A stretch of DNA of 64,000 nucleotides from Lactobacillales bacterium (GCA_031261705.1 JAISJD010000035.1:1-64000); one strand, 5' to 3'; positions 19,026 to 27,115 are shown, numbered from the stretch's first letter. Numbers and translations: made by a program. The notes: a model not told the origin generated them from the sequence alone.

Positions 19026-19099
19026 GACCTCGTAGCTCACCGGGATAGAGCGACCGCCTCCTAAGCGGTAGGTAGCTAGTTCAAGTCTAGTCGAGGTCA
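19026..19099 (+). tRNA. tRNA-Arg (anticodon CCU)
   Basis: A 74-nt cloverleaf. The acceptor stem is GACCTCG/CGAGGTC, with D-arm GCTC/GAGC. The anticodon stem is ACCGC/GCGGT with loop CTCCTAA, giving anticodon CCU, which reads AGG. The T-arm is GCTAG/CTAGT with loop TTCAAGT, and the discriminator is A. CCA is not encoded. It lies 1 kb upstream of the second AGR-reading tRNA-Arg. Confidence 0.93.
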
Positions 19100-19120
19100 T
19101 AGGTGTTTTATCGTAACAGT

Positions 19121-19154
19121 CCTTAGAGCGATGTATTTGTTCTAAGGCTTTTTT
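19121..19154 (+). terminator. tRNA-Arg(CCU) terminator
   Basis: CCTTAGA (19121-19127) pairs with TCTAAGG (19141-19147), followed by C and six T. It overlaps the end of the minus-strand small membrane pseudogene. Confidence 0.8.
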
Positions 19155-19343
19155 GATTTGGCTTGTCGTTCGTCAATGTCTTTTTTAAGATCCCCACTTA
19201 ACAATCGTTCAAATAAGAATGATACAAACAGGAACGAGGATCAATAACTGCTTTTTCTCGTTCTTATACCGAAAAACATTATAGATTTCACTAAGCAATG
19301 ATGTAAAGAAAAAAATAATGAAAATGGTAAATAGTATACTCAT
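19142..19343 (-). pseudogene. Frameshifted small membrane protein gene
   Basis: From ATG 19343 (ribosome site AGGTGGA) a 44-aa frame runs to TGA at 19209. It has two hydrophobic stretches (FTIFIIFFFTSLL and LLILVPVCIILI) separated by a charged YKNEKKQ loop. One base out of frame, the reading continues as E-R-L-L-S-G-D-L-K-K-D-I-D-E-R-Q-A-K-S-K-K-P to a stop at 19142. Removing one T from the TTT at about 19210 joins the two parts into one protein of about 66 aa with two membrane segments and a charged tail. Either the gene is broken or the 44-aa form is used. No known family is recognised. Confidence 0.55.
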
Positions 19344-19523
19344 TGAAAAATCCACCTAATAAATATTTCTAAGGAATAGATTATAGCACGTTAAGGATGT
19401 GGTAATAAAAAATTTCTTAGTTCAAAAAAATTTGAAATGATTCCGCTTACTTGATGCGATTCACTTAAGATAATGAAAGTTGCTTAATGTTATGCAATAG
19501 AAAGAGGGGAAATTTATAAAAAA

Positions 19524-20054
19524 ATGAGCCTTATCGTTTTTGGGAGTGCGATGTTTTTATTGATGGTGAGCTGCACGTCAAGGAGTGATTCCGAGAAAAA
19601 GACTGAGCAATCAACTGAGCAAGTAGAAAAAGCTCAACCACTTCTTACTTCCTTTATAGGAAGCTGACCTAGAAGGAATTAGATTTTGATTTGAAAAACA
19701 GGAAGGAACGCTTGTGTGGGTAGTAGATACCGGCGAGAATGCTTTGGAAAATATGCTTTTTGGTGTATTTCAAAAGGACGGTAAAGGGAAAAAATTAACA
19801 ACGACTGTAAAGTATCCATTCCCATTAAATTCATCCCATTCGTCTTGAAAACAACACAGGGCGTAATAAAAGACAATTCAGCCGCTACGGAACAGCCAAT
19901 TGTTGATTGGACATTTTTCGATAAAGATGAGGAAGTCAAGGAGCGAGAAGAAGTTTCTTTAAAAGATATGCCGAATTTGAAAGAAATTCCTAAAGTAGTT
20001 GAAGCGACAGTGAAGTTTGTAAATTATTTTTTTGAGATACCACCCGTAATTTGA
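19524..20054 (+). pseudogene. Degenerate lipoprotein gene
   Basis: The reading starts at ATG 19524 after AAAGAGGGG with a lipoprotein signal peptide and lipobox L-M-V-S-C (Cys17), then a Ser/Glu/Lys linker. It stops at 19667. Protein-like sequence continues in other frames (L-V-W-V-V-D-T-G-E-N, then V-I-K-D-N-S-A-A-T-E-Q, then F-F-D-K-D-E-E-V-K-E-R) up to TGA at 20052-20054. At least two frameshifts (near 19660 and 19815) and one in-frame stop (about 19688) are needed to explain this. It was once a secreted lipoprotein of roughly 170 aa. The family is not recognised. Confidence 0.6.
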
Positions 20055-20083
20055 TTGACAATGTTATGAATCTTCTCTATAAT
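20055..20083 (+). promoter_or_regulatory. Consensus promoter of the intron-containing tRNA-Arg
   Basis: Perfect TTGACA (20055-20060), a 17-bp spacer and perfect TATAAT (20078-20083). The tRNA starts 18 bp later. This is the only promoter noted here with both hexamers perfect, and it is what a functional stable-RNA gene needs. Confidence 0.92.
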
Positions 20084-20100
20084 TAATATGTTGTTGATTT

Positions 20101-20452
20101 GCGCCAATAGCTCAGCTGGATAGAGCATTCGCCTTTAAGCGATAAGAATAGGAGCCTTTATAGAGAAAGAGAATCTGTAAAGTGGATAGCACTGTATCGG
20201 TGAAACCTGTAAAATGGCAATACCGAGGAAACTTTGAGTAGTTTGATACTACTTGGAAAAACTGAATGGTTTAGAGAAGTCTCTAAATGGTAGGTTTTTC
20301 TAAAAATTAACAAAGGATCCGTAGAGACTATACGTGCTACATCTGAGATGATGAAGATATAGTCCAGACCACAAACTTGCATAAGTAAGGCAATGAAAAT
20401 TGTAGTTGGTAAGCTAAGCGAACGGTCGGGGGTTCGAATCCCTCTTGGCGCA
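20101..20452 (+). tRNA. tRNA-Arg (anticodon UCU) split by an intron
   Basis: Exon 1 (20101-20135) and exon 2 (20414-20452) join to a 74-nt cloverleaf. The acceptor stem is GCGCCAA/TTGGCGC, with D-arm GCTC/GAGC. The anticodon stem is TTCGC/GCGAA and the loop CTTCTAA gives anticodon UCU. The T-arm is GGGGG/CCCTC with loop TTCGAAT, and the discriminator is A. A20 in the D-loop and C35 are arginine identity elements. CCA is not encoded. Without removal of the intron, the anticodon loop cannot form correctly. It reads AGA and AGG. A perfect-consensus promoter lies 18 bp upstream. Confidence 0.92.
20136..20413 (+). ncRNA. Group I self-splicing intron in tRNA-Arg(UCU)
   Basis: A 278-nt intron lies between anticodon positions 34 and 35. 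It follows a U (U34) and ends in G (20413), the group I boundary rule. The S element AAGATATAGTCC (20354-20365) and R element GTAGAGACTATACG (20321-20334) match the conserved core. Their GACUAUA/UAUAGUC segments form a 7-bp P7. P8 is CAUC/GAUG at 20340-20350. A P-like element (GGCAAUACCGAGG, about 20216-20228) resembles that of the cyanobacterial tRNA-Leu intron. P10 can form between UAG 20149-20151 and exon 2 CUA. A tentative P1 uses G20152 opposite U34. No endonuclease reading frame is inside. Confidence 0.9.
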
Positions 20453-20459
20453 TAAAAAA
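20442..20459 (+). repeat. tRNA-Arg 3' end, left copy of a direct repeat
   Basis: CTCTTGGCGCATAAAAAA covers the 3' end of the tRNA and the next 7 bp. A 17/18 match lies at 21408-21425, beyond the fic pseudogene. This resembles the attachment-site duplication of tRNA-integrating elements. Confidence 0.5.
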
Positions 20460-20548
20460 TGATTCAGAGAAATCCATGAGATTTCAAAAATTTGTTTGGT
20501 CTTTGTCATATATAGTGGGGACACATCTTTTGATAAATAAAGCTCATG

Positions 20549-20585
20549 CAGTTTCACATGAAAAATCATGCGAAACTGTTTTTTT
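20549..20585 (+). terminator. Terminator downstream of the split tRNA
   Basis: CAGTTTC-A-CATGA pairs with TCATG-C-GAAACTG (20549-20578) across an AAAA loop, then seven T. It ends the tRNA transcript about 100 nt after the gene. Confidence 0.9.
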
Positions 20586-20602
20586 CTTATAAGGCGAGCG
20601 AG

Positions 20603-21335
20603 ATGAAACCTATGAATCATTTATTGAAACGATTAATTGATGAACAAAAAGGACAAATAAAAGGTGGTATCCATCACAAAACACAAGTGTTGTTTGCTTA
20701 TAATACGAACCATATTGAAGGAAGTCAACTTTCGAAAGAACATACGGAACAAATCTATACAACGAAAAGTTTGTTTCTTGAGGATACAGATTCGAAAGTA
20801 ATCAAAACAGATGATTTGATTGAAACATTGAATCACTTTAAATGTTTTGATTACCTACTGACTATTGCAAAAGAAACTTTGACGGAAAAACACATCAAAG
20901 AATTGCACCGATTACTTAAGCGTAACACTTCAATGGAGGAAATCCAAACTATCCAGTTGGGGAATATAAGATAATTCCAAACATTGTAGGAAATGTCGAA
21001 ACCGTTGCACTTGAAAATGTTGCTGAAGCGATTTCGGAGTTATTGAAAGAATATTGTTCTGAAGCAATTACTTTTGAAAAGATTTCAAATTTCCACTATC
21101 AGTTTGAAAAATTCATCCATTTGCAGATGGGAACGGACGAGTTGGTCGACTGATTTTGTTTAAAGAACTGTTGAATGCTGATTCACTTTCGCTTATCGTT
21201 TTAGATGAATTTAAATTATTTTATTATCGCGGACTAAAAGAATACAAAAATCAACTAGGATTTTTGCTTGATACATTCTATTCAATGCAAGATGAATATG
21301 TTGAAATCATGCGATATTTCACTGTGAAAATATAG
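20603..21335 (+). pseudogene. Fic-family AMP-transferase, two frameshifts
   Basis: The frame starts at ATG 20603 (AAGGCGAG upstream) with an N-terminal T-N-H-I-E-G-S segment typical of Fic inhibitory-helix proteins. It shifts near 20930, continuing N-P-N-Y-P-V-G-E-Y-K-I-I-P-N. It shifts again at the A-run near 21108, where the catalytic loop HPFADGNGRVGR (H-P-F-x-D-G-N-G-R-x-x-R) is found. The reading ends at 21335. Restoring one base at each point gives an intact Fic protein of about 243 aa. Fic enzymes transfer AMP to target proteins; this copy is almost certainly inactive. The patch lies between the tRNA 3' end and its partial duplicate. Confidence 0.88.
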
Positions 21336-21407
21336 CTAACTAGAAGTCAAAATAGCTTTTCTCTTTAGGAAAGCAATAACAACGGTGTTCAAGAGGTATG
21401 TGGACTT

Positions 21408-21425
21408 CTCTTGGTGCATAAAAAA
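21408..21425 (+). repeat. Degenerate copy of the tRNA-Arg 3' end
   Basis: CTCTTGGTGCATAAAAAA differs at one base from 20442-20459, and AACGGT upstream (21381-21386) also matches the tRNA variable loop region. The remaining part of the 317-bp gap 21336-21652 is A/T-rich and shows no gene. Confidence 0.5.
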
Positions 21426-21652
21426 GTTATAACCCTTGATGAATTAAGACTTTTAAACTATTTGTGCCAAATTATTTTTTAAAATTTAAAAAAATTACAT
21501 CTTTTTGTCAAATGATGTGGGTGGAGATAACTCTTTAAATGAGTCTGTCAGGCTAGAATTTATTGTCCCAGCCTCTTCATTTTAGTATCAGATATAAAAG
21601 GTTTTGTGGTAAAGTAAGGGGGAGAATACTTACTGTCGAAAGGAAGAGAAAA

Positions 21653-22429
21653 ATGATTTTTGATACCCACACACATTTGAATGTTCCGGAGTTTGCTGGT
21701 GAAGAGGAAGAGGTAATTGCTCGTGCGAACGAACTTGGGGTAACGGAAATGGCCATTGTCGGTTTTGATACACCAACGATTGAAAAATCATTGGAGCTTA
21801 GCCACGATTATGAAAATTTATATAGTATTATTGGGTGGCACCCCACAGAAGCAGGGAGCTATACGAAAGAAATTGAAAAGCGCCTGCAAAATCTTTTAAC
21901 TACATCAAAAGTGGTAGCTCTTGGTGAAATTGGACTAGATTATCACTGGATGGAAGAACCCAAAGACGTACAAGAAAAAGTTTTCCGCCGTCAGCTTGCG
22001 ATTGCTCGTGAAATGAAGTTACCTTTTTCCGTACATACTCGGGATGCGCTTGAAGATACTTACCGCATTATGAAGGACGAAAAGGTCGGAGAAATCGGGG
22101 GAATCATGCACAGTTTTTCTGGAGATGTGGAATGGATGAAGAAATTTCTTGATTTAGGCATGCACATTTCTTTGAGTGGTGTGGTGACTTTCAAAAAAGC
22201 AGAGGAGCTACATGAGGTGGCAAAAGTTGTACCACTAGATAGTTTACTTGTTGAAACAGATGCCCCCTATTTGACACCTGTTCCTTACCGTGGAAAACGC
22301 AATGAACCAGGTTACACACGCTATACAGTGGAACGGATTGCGGAGCTTCGAGAAATGCCTTGGGAAGAAGTTGCCACGCAAACCACGAAGAATGCGCATA
22401 AGCTTTTCAGACTAGGGGATAACGCATGA
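21653..22429 (+). CDS. tatD: TatD-family metal-dependent hydrolase
   Basis: This 258-aa TIM-barrel deoxyribonuclease/hydrolase has the first metal motif D-T-H-T-H-L (residues 4-9), a later [15 protein letters not shown], and E-T-D-A-P-Y-L. These are the full metal-binding set of TatD/YabD. The frame extends upstream to 21563, but GAAAGGAAG lies 8 nt before ATG 21653, and this start gives the normal length. Its stop overlaps the rnmV start (ATGA), so the two are translationally coupled. Confidence 0.94.
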   Translation: MIFDTHTHLNVPEFAGEEEEVIARANELGVTEMAIVGFDTPTIEKSLELSHDYENLYSIIGWHPTEAGSYTKEIEKRLQNLLTTSKVVALGEIGLDYHWMEEPKDVQEKVFRRQLAIAREMKLPFSVHTRDALEDTYRIMKDEKVGEIGGIMHSFSGDVEWMKKFLDLGMHISLSGVVTFKKAEELHEVAKVVPLDSLLVETDAPYLTPVPYRGKRNEPGYTRYTVERIAELREMPWEEVATQTTKNAHKLFRLGDNA

Positions 22430-23016
22430 GTAAGAAAATAAAAATTGAAGAAATTATTGTTGTAGAGGGAAAAGACGATACCAAACGCATTCAACAAGTG
22501 GTAGATGCGGATACGATTGAAACCATTGGCTCGGCAATCAATAAGGAGATTTTAAACCAAATTGAACATGCGCAAGAAACACGTGGCACGATTATCTTCA
22601 CTGACCCAGATTTTTCAGGCGAAAAAATTCGCAAAAGAATTATGGAAGTTGTGCCCAATGCCAAGCATGCCTTTTTACCACGGGAGCAAGCAAAGCCCTC
22701 CAGCCGTTCTAAAGGCCGTTCCTTAGGTGTGGAGCATGCGAGTGATGCAGATATTCTCGAAGCGCTAAGCAAAGTGGTTACGCCTGTTCTCGAGGAAGAT
22801 AACTATGAAGAAATTCCTCGTAGTATCCTTTTAAGCTATGGCTTACTAGCTGGGGAAGGTTCAAAGGCTCGACGTGAAAAACTTGGAGATAGTTTGCGGA
22901 TTGGCTATACCAATGGAAAACAGTTGATAAAGCGCTTGAAAATGTTTCGGATTAGTGAAGAAGAACTTGCCCATGCTATGGCAGAGTTGGAAGCCTCATT
23001 GAACGCGAAAGATTAG
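22426..23016 (+). CDS. rnmV: Ribonuclease M5
   Basis: RNase M5 performs the final maturation of 5S rRNA precursor in Gram-positive bacteria, needing ribosomal protein L18. The 196-aa protein has an N-terminal TOPRIM domain: the glutamate in V-V-E-G-K-D-D (about residues 12-18) and the D-P-D motif (T-D-P-D-F-S-G, about 60). It overlaps tatD by 4 bp and precedes rsmA by 9 bp. This tatD-rnmV-rsmA order is conserved in Firmicutes. Confidence 0.96.
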   Translation: MSKKIKIEEIIVVEGKDDTKRIQQVVDADTIETIGSAINKEILNQIEHAQETRGTIIFTDPDFSGEKIRKRIMEVVPNAKHAFLPREQAKPSSRSKGRSLGVEHASDADILEALSKVVTPVLEEDNYEEIPRSILLSYGLLAGEGSKARREKLGDSLRIGYTNGKQLIKRLKMFRISEEELAHAMAELEASLNAKD

Positions 23017-23942
<926 letters not shown>

Positions 23943-23970
23943 TATTTCAAGAAGAAAAGTCAAAGGTGTC

Positions 23971-23999
23971 TTGACACATGCGCGTATTAATAATACAAT
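23971..23999 (+). promoter_or_regulatory. Promoter of the ECF S-component leader
   Basis: Perfect TTGACA (23971-23976), a 17-bp spacer, TACAAT (23994-23999). Transcription should begin near 24006, about 310 nt before the coding region. Confidence 0.8.
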
Positions 24000-24006
24000 A
24001 AGGACA

Positions 24007-24043
24007 ACTTAGGAAGAAATGACTAAGTATTTTTATTATTTTT
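24007..24043 (+). terminator. Early attenuator-like hairpin in the leader
   Basis: ACTTAG (24007-24012) pairs with CTAAGT (24023-24028) across a 10-nt loop. It is followed by ATTTTTATTATTTTT and sits right after the predicted transcription start. It could terminate most transcripts early or be part of the leader control. Confidence 0.45.
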
Positions 24044-24061
24044 AGGGCATAAGAACACTCA

Positions 24062-24303
24062 AATGAAGTCGAGCACGACAACTAAAAATAGACAAGAAAA
24101 GATAAAATCTCGCAATGATAAAAAGCATCATCACGTGATTTTCCTATTTCTTGCAATTTTTAAACGAGTTATCTTGGTTCTGTAATGAAGTCGAGCACGA
24201 GAAGCAGAAATACAAGAAAAAAATGAAATGCTTCCAAGGCAAAAAGCGCCTTAAAATCATTTCCCTATTTTTCTCGATTTCTACCATTCCTCTAGCTCTG
24301 AAA
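24062..24303 (+). promoter_or_regulatory. Tandem structured leader repeats before the ECF gene
   Basis: The motif AATGAAGTCGAGCACGA occurs at 24062-24078 and 24184-24200. A shortened AATGAAAGGAGA at 24302 contains the ribosome site, so the spacing is 122 and 118 nt. After each full motif comes a long hairpin. The stems differ in sequence but keep pairing: AAAAAT/ATTTTT against AGAAAT/ATTTCT, CAAGAAA/TTTCTTG against AGAAAAA/TTTTTCT, and ATGAT/ATCAT against AAGGC/GCCTT. CCTATTT is conserved in the descending strand. The compensated differences point to a conserved RNA structure. I do not recognise the class. Confidence 0.6.
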
Positions 24304-24318
24304 TGAAAGGAGATTTTT

Positions 24319-24951
24319 ATGAATAAGGGTAACAAAGAAAAATTAAGACATTTAGTGATAGGGGCGTTATTGGTGGCGATTGGGATATTGATTCCTCAAG
24401 TCATGCCAAAAATTCCGATTCCGCCTGCTTCTTTTACACTGGCAAGTCATGTTCCAATTTTTATAGGAATGTTCTTCTCACCATTTGTAGCTGTAATGGT
24501 TGTTATTGGAACGACGTTTGGCTTTTTTATTTCTGGTTTACCACCTGTCATCGCGGCACGTGCGGCTTCTCATATTATTTTTGCAATTATTGGCGCTTTT
24601 TATTTACGACGTCATCCAGAAATTGTCAACTTCAAAGGAAAAAATACTTTAGCAAACTGGAAATTTCAATTTTTTAATCTATGGATTGGTGTAATTCACG
24701 CATTATCAGAAGTTGCGGTAGTTAGTGTCTTTTTCTTATTCGGAACAGTTCCAGGTGCGACAAGTGGCAACTTTGTCTACATGTTAGTGGTTCTTGTCGG
24801 AGTGGGCGGCTTGATTCATAGCTTGGTTGATTACAATATTGCTTACGTATTATCTGTTGCTTTAAGTAAAAGCTTTGATATTGACGTATTTGTGGCGGCT
24901 AAGAAGAAAAAAGAAGAAGTGGAAAAAACTTCGGCAATTCCTGAGGTATAA
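24319..24951 (+). CDS. ECF transporter S-component
   Basis: This 210-aa integral membrane protein has about six hydrophobic segments. It probably acts as the substrate-binding S subunit of an energy-coupling factor vitamin transporter, sharing the EcfA1-A2-T module encoded elsewhere. The N-terminal half has I-P-P-A-S-F-T-L-A-S-H-V-P-I-F and the tail is Lys/Glu-rich. A niacin-type (NiaX-like) specificity is possible by resemblance but is not certain. AAAGGAG precedes ATG 24319. It has its own promoter, long leader and terminator, so it is a one-gene regulated unit. Confidence 0.78.
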   Translation: MNKGNKEKLRHLVIGALLVAIGILIPQVMPKIPIPPASFTLASHVPIFIGMFFSPFVAVMVVIGTTFGFFISGLPPVIAARAASHIIFAIIGAFYLRRHPEIVNFKGKNTLANWKFQFFNLWIGVIHALSEVAVVSVFFLFGTVPGATSGNFVYMLVVLVGVGGLIHSLVDYNIAYVLSVALSKSFDIDVFVAAKKKKEEVEKTSAIPEV

Positions 24952-24958
24952 AAATTTT

Positions 24959-24998
24959 CTCGTGTCTATTGGACTTTTCCTAGATACGAGATTTTTTA
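24959..24998 (+). terminator. ECF S-component gene terminator
   Basis: CTCGTGTCTA pairs with TAGATACGAG (24959-24990) with one G-T pair, then ATTTTTTATTT. Confidence 0.85.
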
Positions 24999-25046
24999 TT
25001 TGTTGTCAAAAATTTTGAAAATTTATAAAATTCTGTTTTATTTAAG

Positions 25047-25075
25047 TTGACAGAGTTCGGCTTACGTGATTAAAT
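25047..25075 (+). promoter_or_regulatory. Promoter of the asnB T-box leader
   Basis: TTGACA (25047-25052), 17 bp, TTAAAT (25070-25075). Transcription would begin about 25082, just before T-box stem I. Confidence 0.6.
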
Positions 25076-25081
25076 ATTAAA

Positions 25082-25348
25082 AAAGCAATGACGAGGAAAA
25101 GTATGAGGTCTATCGTTTCAGAGAGCACTTGGTTGGTGAAAAAGTGTCGATAGATTTTTGAAAGAACACCTACTAGCTGCAAGCTGAACGTTTTTCAAGT
25201 AAGCGCGCCGACTCATCAACGTTATCTGATGAAGCTTTGTTTGAAGCTGTAAGTGGCGGCGAAATGCTGCAAGTTAGGTGGTACCGCGAATCGGCAGTGA
25301 TTCGTCCTATTCATAATTCATGATGGGACGTGTCGCTGCCTTTTTTTC
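25082..25348 (+). promoter_or_regulatory. T-box riboswitch, asparagine-specific
   Basis: The invariant T-box AGGTGGTACCGCG is at 25276-25288. Stem I shows the AGUA, AGAGAG and GUUGGUG elements. The specifier loop contains AAC (25165-25167, within GAAAGAACACC), an Asn codon that agrees with the downstream asnB. The terminator is the long GGCAG...CTGCC hairpin at 25293-25340 with seven T. Uncharged tRNA-Asn should stabilise the antiterminator and switch asnB on. Confidence 0.93.
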
Positions 25349-25376
25349 GTCTAAAATTTTATTAGGAGTGGTGAAT

Positions 25377-26960
25377 ATGTGTGGCATTTTAGGGATAACT
25401 GGAACAGAGATTGGTTTAGAGGAATTTACGGAGTGTTTGGCAAGAACTTATGACAGAGGGCCAGACGCAAGTCGTGTGATAGAAGGTTCATTTGGGAAAT
25501 TTGGCTTTAACCGTTTAGGAATTATGGGTTTGACTGATGCAGGAATGCAACCCTTTGAATTAGACGGTAGCTATGCGATTTGTAATGGTGAAATTTACGG
25601 ATTTCGTCATTTGGAAGCAGAGCTAAAGGAACGTGGCTATGAATTTCAATCGGGAAGTGATTGTGAAATCTTACTTCCCATGCTGAAAGAATATGATTTA
25701 GAAATGTTTAAGCACTTAGATGCTGAATTTGCTTGTTTAATTTATGATGCAACACGGGATGAAGTGATTGCCGCACGTGATCCATTCGGGATTCGTCCGC
25801 TATTTTACGGCTATACAGAAACCGAAGAGATTGCTTTTGCGAGTGAGCCGAAAAACTTACTAGGTTTGGTAAAAGAAGTCATCCCGTTCCCGCCTGGTCA
25901 TTATTATCTTGCAGGCGATTTTATCTGCTATGACGATATTAGCGAAGTGACAAAATATATTCATGGGGATGTTGATACTTTAACAGATGGGATTCGTGAA
26001 CGTCTAACGGCAGCAATTGAAAAGCGTTTAGATGCGGATGCACCTCTTGGATTTTTACTTTCTGGTGGGCTAGATTCTTCCTTAGTGTGTGCGATTGCTG
26101 CGAAAATGAGTAAGCAGCCTTTGAAAACTTTTGCGATTGGTATGGATATTGATGCGATTGATTTGAAATATGCTAAAGAAGTCGCAGATTTTATCGGAGC
26201 CGACCATACGGAAGTCATCATGACAAAAGAAGATGTTTTGCGCTCTCTTGAAGAAGTCGTTGCCGCACTTGGGACTTATGATATTACAACAATTCGAGCA
26301 AGCATGGGCATGTATTTATTAGCGAAATATATTCATGAGGAAACGGAAATTAAGGCATTATTAACCGGAGAAATTTCAGATGAACTGTTTGGTTATAAGT
26401 ATACCGATTTTGCACCGAGTGCGGATGCGTTTCAAGCGGAATCTGCTAAACGTGTGCGTGAGCTTCATTATTATGATGTGTTGCGTGCAGACCGTTGCTT
26501 AGCGGCAAACTCACTGGAAGCACGTGTGCCTTTTGGTGATTTAGAATTTGCCCATTACGTAATGGCAATCGACCCTGCTAGAAAGCTAAATACTTATGGC
26601 AAAGGGAAATATTTGTTACGTCATGCGTTTGAAGGCATGGACTTATTACCAGAGGATATTTTATGGCGTGAAAAAGCTGCATTCAGTGATGCGGTGGGAC
26701 ATTCAATGGTCGATGATTTGAAGGAATATGCAGAAAGCTGTTATACAGATAAAGAATTTGAAGAAAAACGTCAAGCCTATACTTTTGCGACTCCATTTAC
26801 CAAGGAAAGCTTACTTTATCGTGAATTGTTCGAGAAATATTATCCAGGGCAAGCTCAGATGATTCCTGATTTCTGGATGCCGAATAAAGAGTGGGTCGGC
26901 GAAGAGGTCAATGATCCAAGTGCTCGCGTATTATCAAACTATGGCGATTCTGGAAAGTAA
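25377..26960 (+). CDS. asnB: Asparagine synthase (glutamine-hydrolysing)
   Basis: AsnB makes asparagine from aspartate, ATP and glutamine. The 527-aa protein starts M-C-G-I-L, so Cys2 is the glutaminase nucleophile once Met is removed. The synthetase half has the PP-loop S-G-G-L-D-S-S (about residues 231-237). An upstream in-frame ATG at 25320 lies inside the leader terminator and would bury Cys2, so 25377 behind AGGAGTGG is the start. Expression is governed by the Asn T-box. Confidence 0.96.
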   Translation: MCGILGITGTEIGLEEFTECLARTYDRGPDASRVIEGSFGKFGFNRLGIMGLTDAGMQPFELDGSYAICNGEIYGFRHLEAELKERGYEFQSGSDCEILLPMLKEYDLEMFKHLDAEFACLIYDATRDEVIAARDPFGIRPLFYGYTETEEIAFASEPKNLLGLVKEVIPFPPGHYYLAGDFICYDDISEVTKYIHGDVDTLTDGIRERLTAAIEKRLDADAPLGFLLSGGLDSSLVCAIAAKMSKQPLKTFAIGMDIDAIDLKYAKEVADFIGADHTEVIMTKEDVLRSLEEVVAALGTYDITTIRASMGMYLLAKYIHEETEIKALLTGEISDELFGYKYTDFAPSADAFQAESAKRVRELHYYDVLRADRCLAANSLEARVPFGDLEFAHYVMAIDPARKLNTYGKGKYLLRHAFEGMDLLPEDILWREKAAFSDAVGHSMVDDLKEYAESCYTDKEFEEKRQAYTFATPFTKESLLYRELFEKYYPGQAQMIPDFWMPNKEWVGEEVNDPSARVLSNYGDSGK

Positions 26961-26985
26961 AAAGATAGTATTTTCAGAGTGTGTA

Positions 26986-26994
26986 TGCTATAAT
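26986..26994 (+). promoter_or_regulatory. Extended -10 promoter of folT
   Basis: TGCTATAAT at 26986-26994 (TATAAT at 26989). Transcription would begin about 27001, just upstream of the THF riboswitch. No clear -35 box. Confidence 0.6.
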
Positions 26995-27017
26995 TTCCTC
27001 TGGCGAAAGCCAAAATT

Positions 27018-27115
27018 ATCAGAGTAGAGAATAAGGCGTTAAGTGCTGTGTGGATGGGATGTTGCCCACAGACGAAGGCAAATTGCCGCGGCCGTATTCT
27101 TGCATTCGCTGCATT
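27018..27115 (+). promoter_or_regulatory. Tetrahydrofolate riboswitch
   Basis: The sequence AGAGTAGA (27021), GGCGTTAAGTG, GTGTGGATGGGATGTTG, ACGAAGGC and GCCGCGGCCG then GCATTCGCT follows the THF riboswitch consensus in order, including the pseudoknot-forming core. A short ACTC/GAGT pairing near 27127-27141 covers the folT ribosome site, suggesting translational control. The upstream GTG frame at 27048 is riboswitch, not protein. Confidence 0.88.

Noticed and set aside
19845-20054. A separate 69-aa gene
   Set aside because: It is the third frame segment of the broken lipoprotein gene and lacks its own ribosome site.
20158-20382. A 74-aa minus-strand reading frame
   Set aside because: It lies entirely within the structured intron and has no ribosome site.
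20101-20452. Reading the split tRNA as tRNA-Lys(UUU) by shifting the intron one base
   Set aside because: It would make the intron end in C, against the group I rule of a terminal G, and the D-loop A20 and overall sequence fit arginine.
21346-21418. A full tRNA gene at the right-hand repeat
   Set aside because: Only the 3' end and a short AATAGCT stretch match; the stems do not pair.
24062-24303. Possible CRISPR array
   Set aside because: Only two full repeats at 122 bp, with the intervening units similar to each other and foldable, not unique spacers.
25320-25376. Upstream ATG start for asnB
   Set aside because: It sits in the T-box terminator and would hide the catalytic Cys2.
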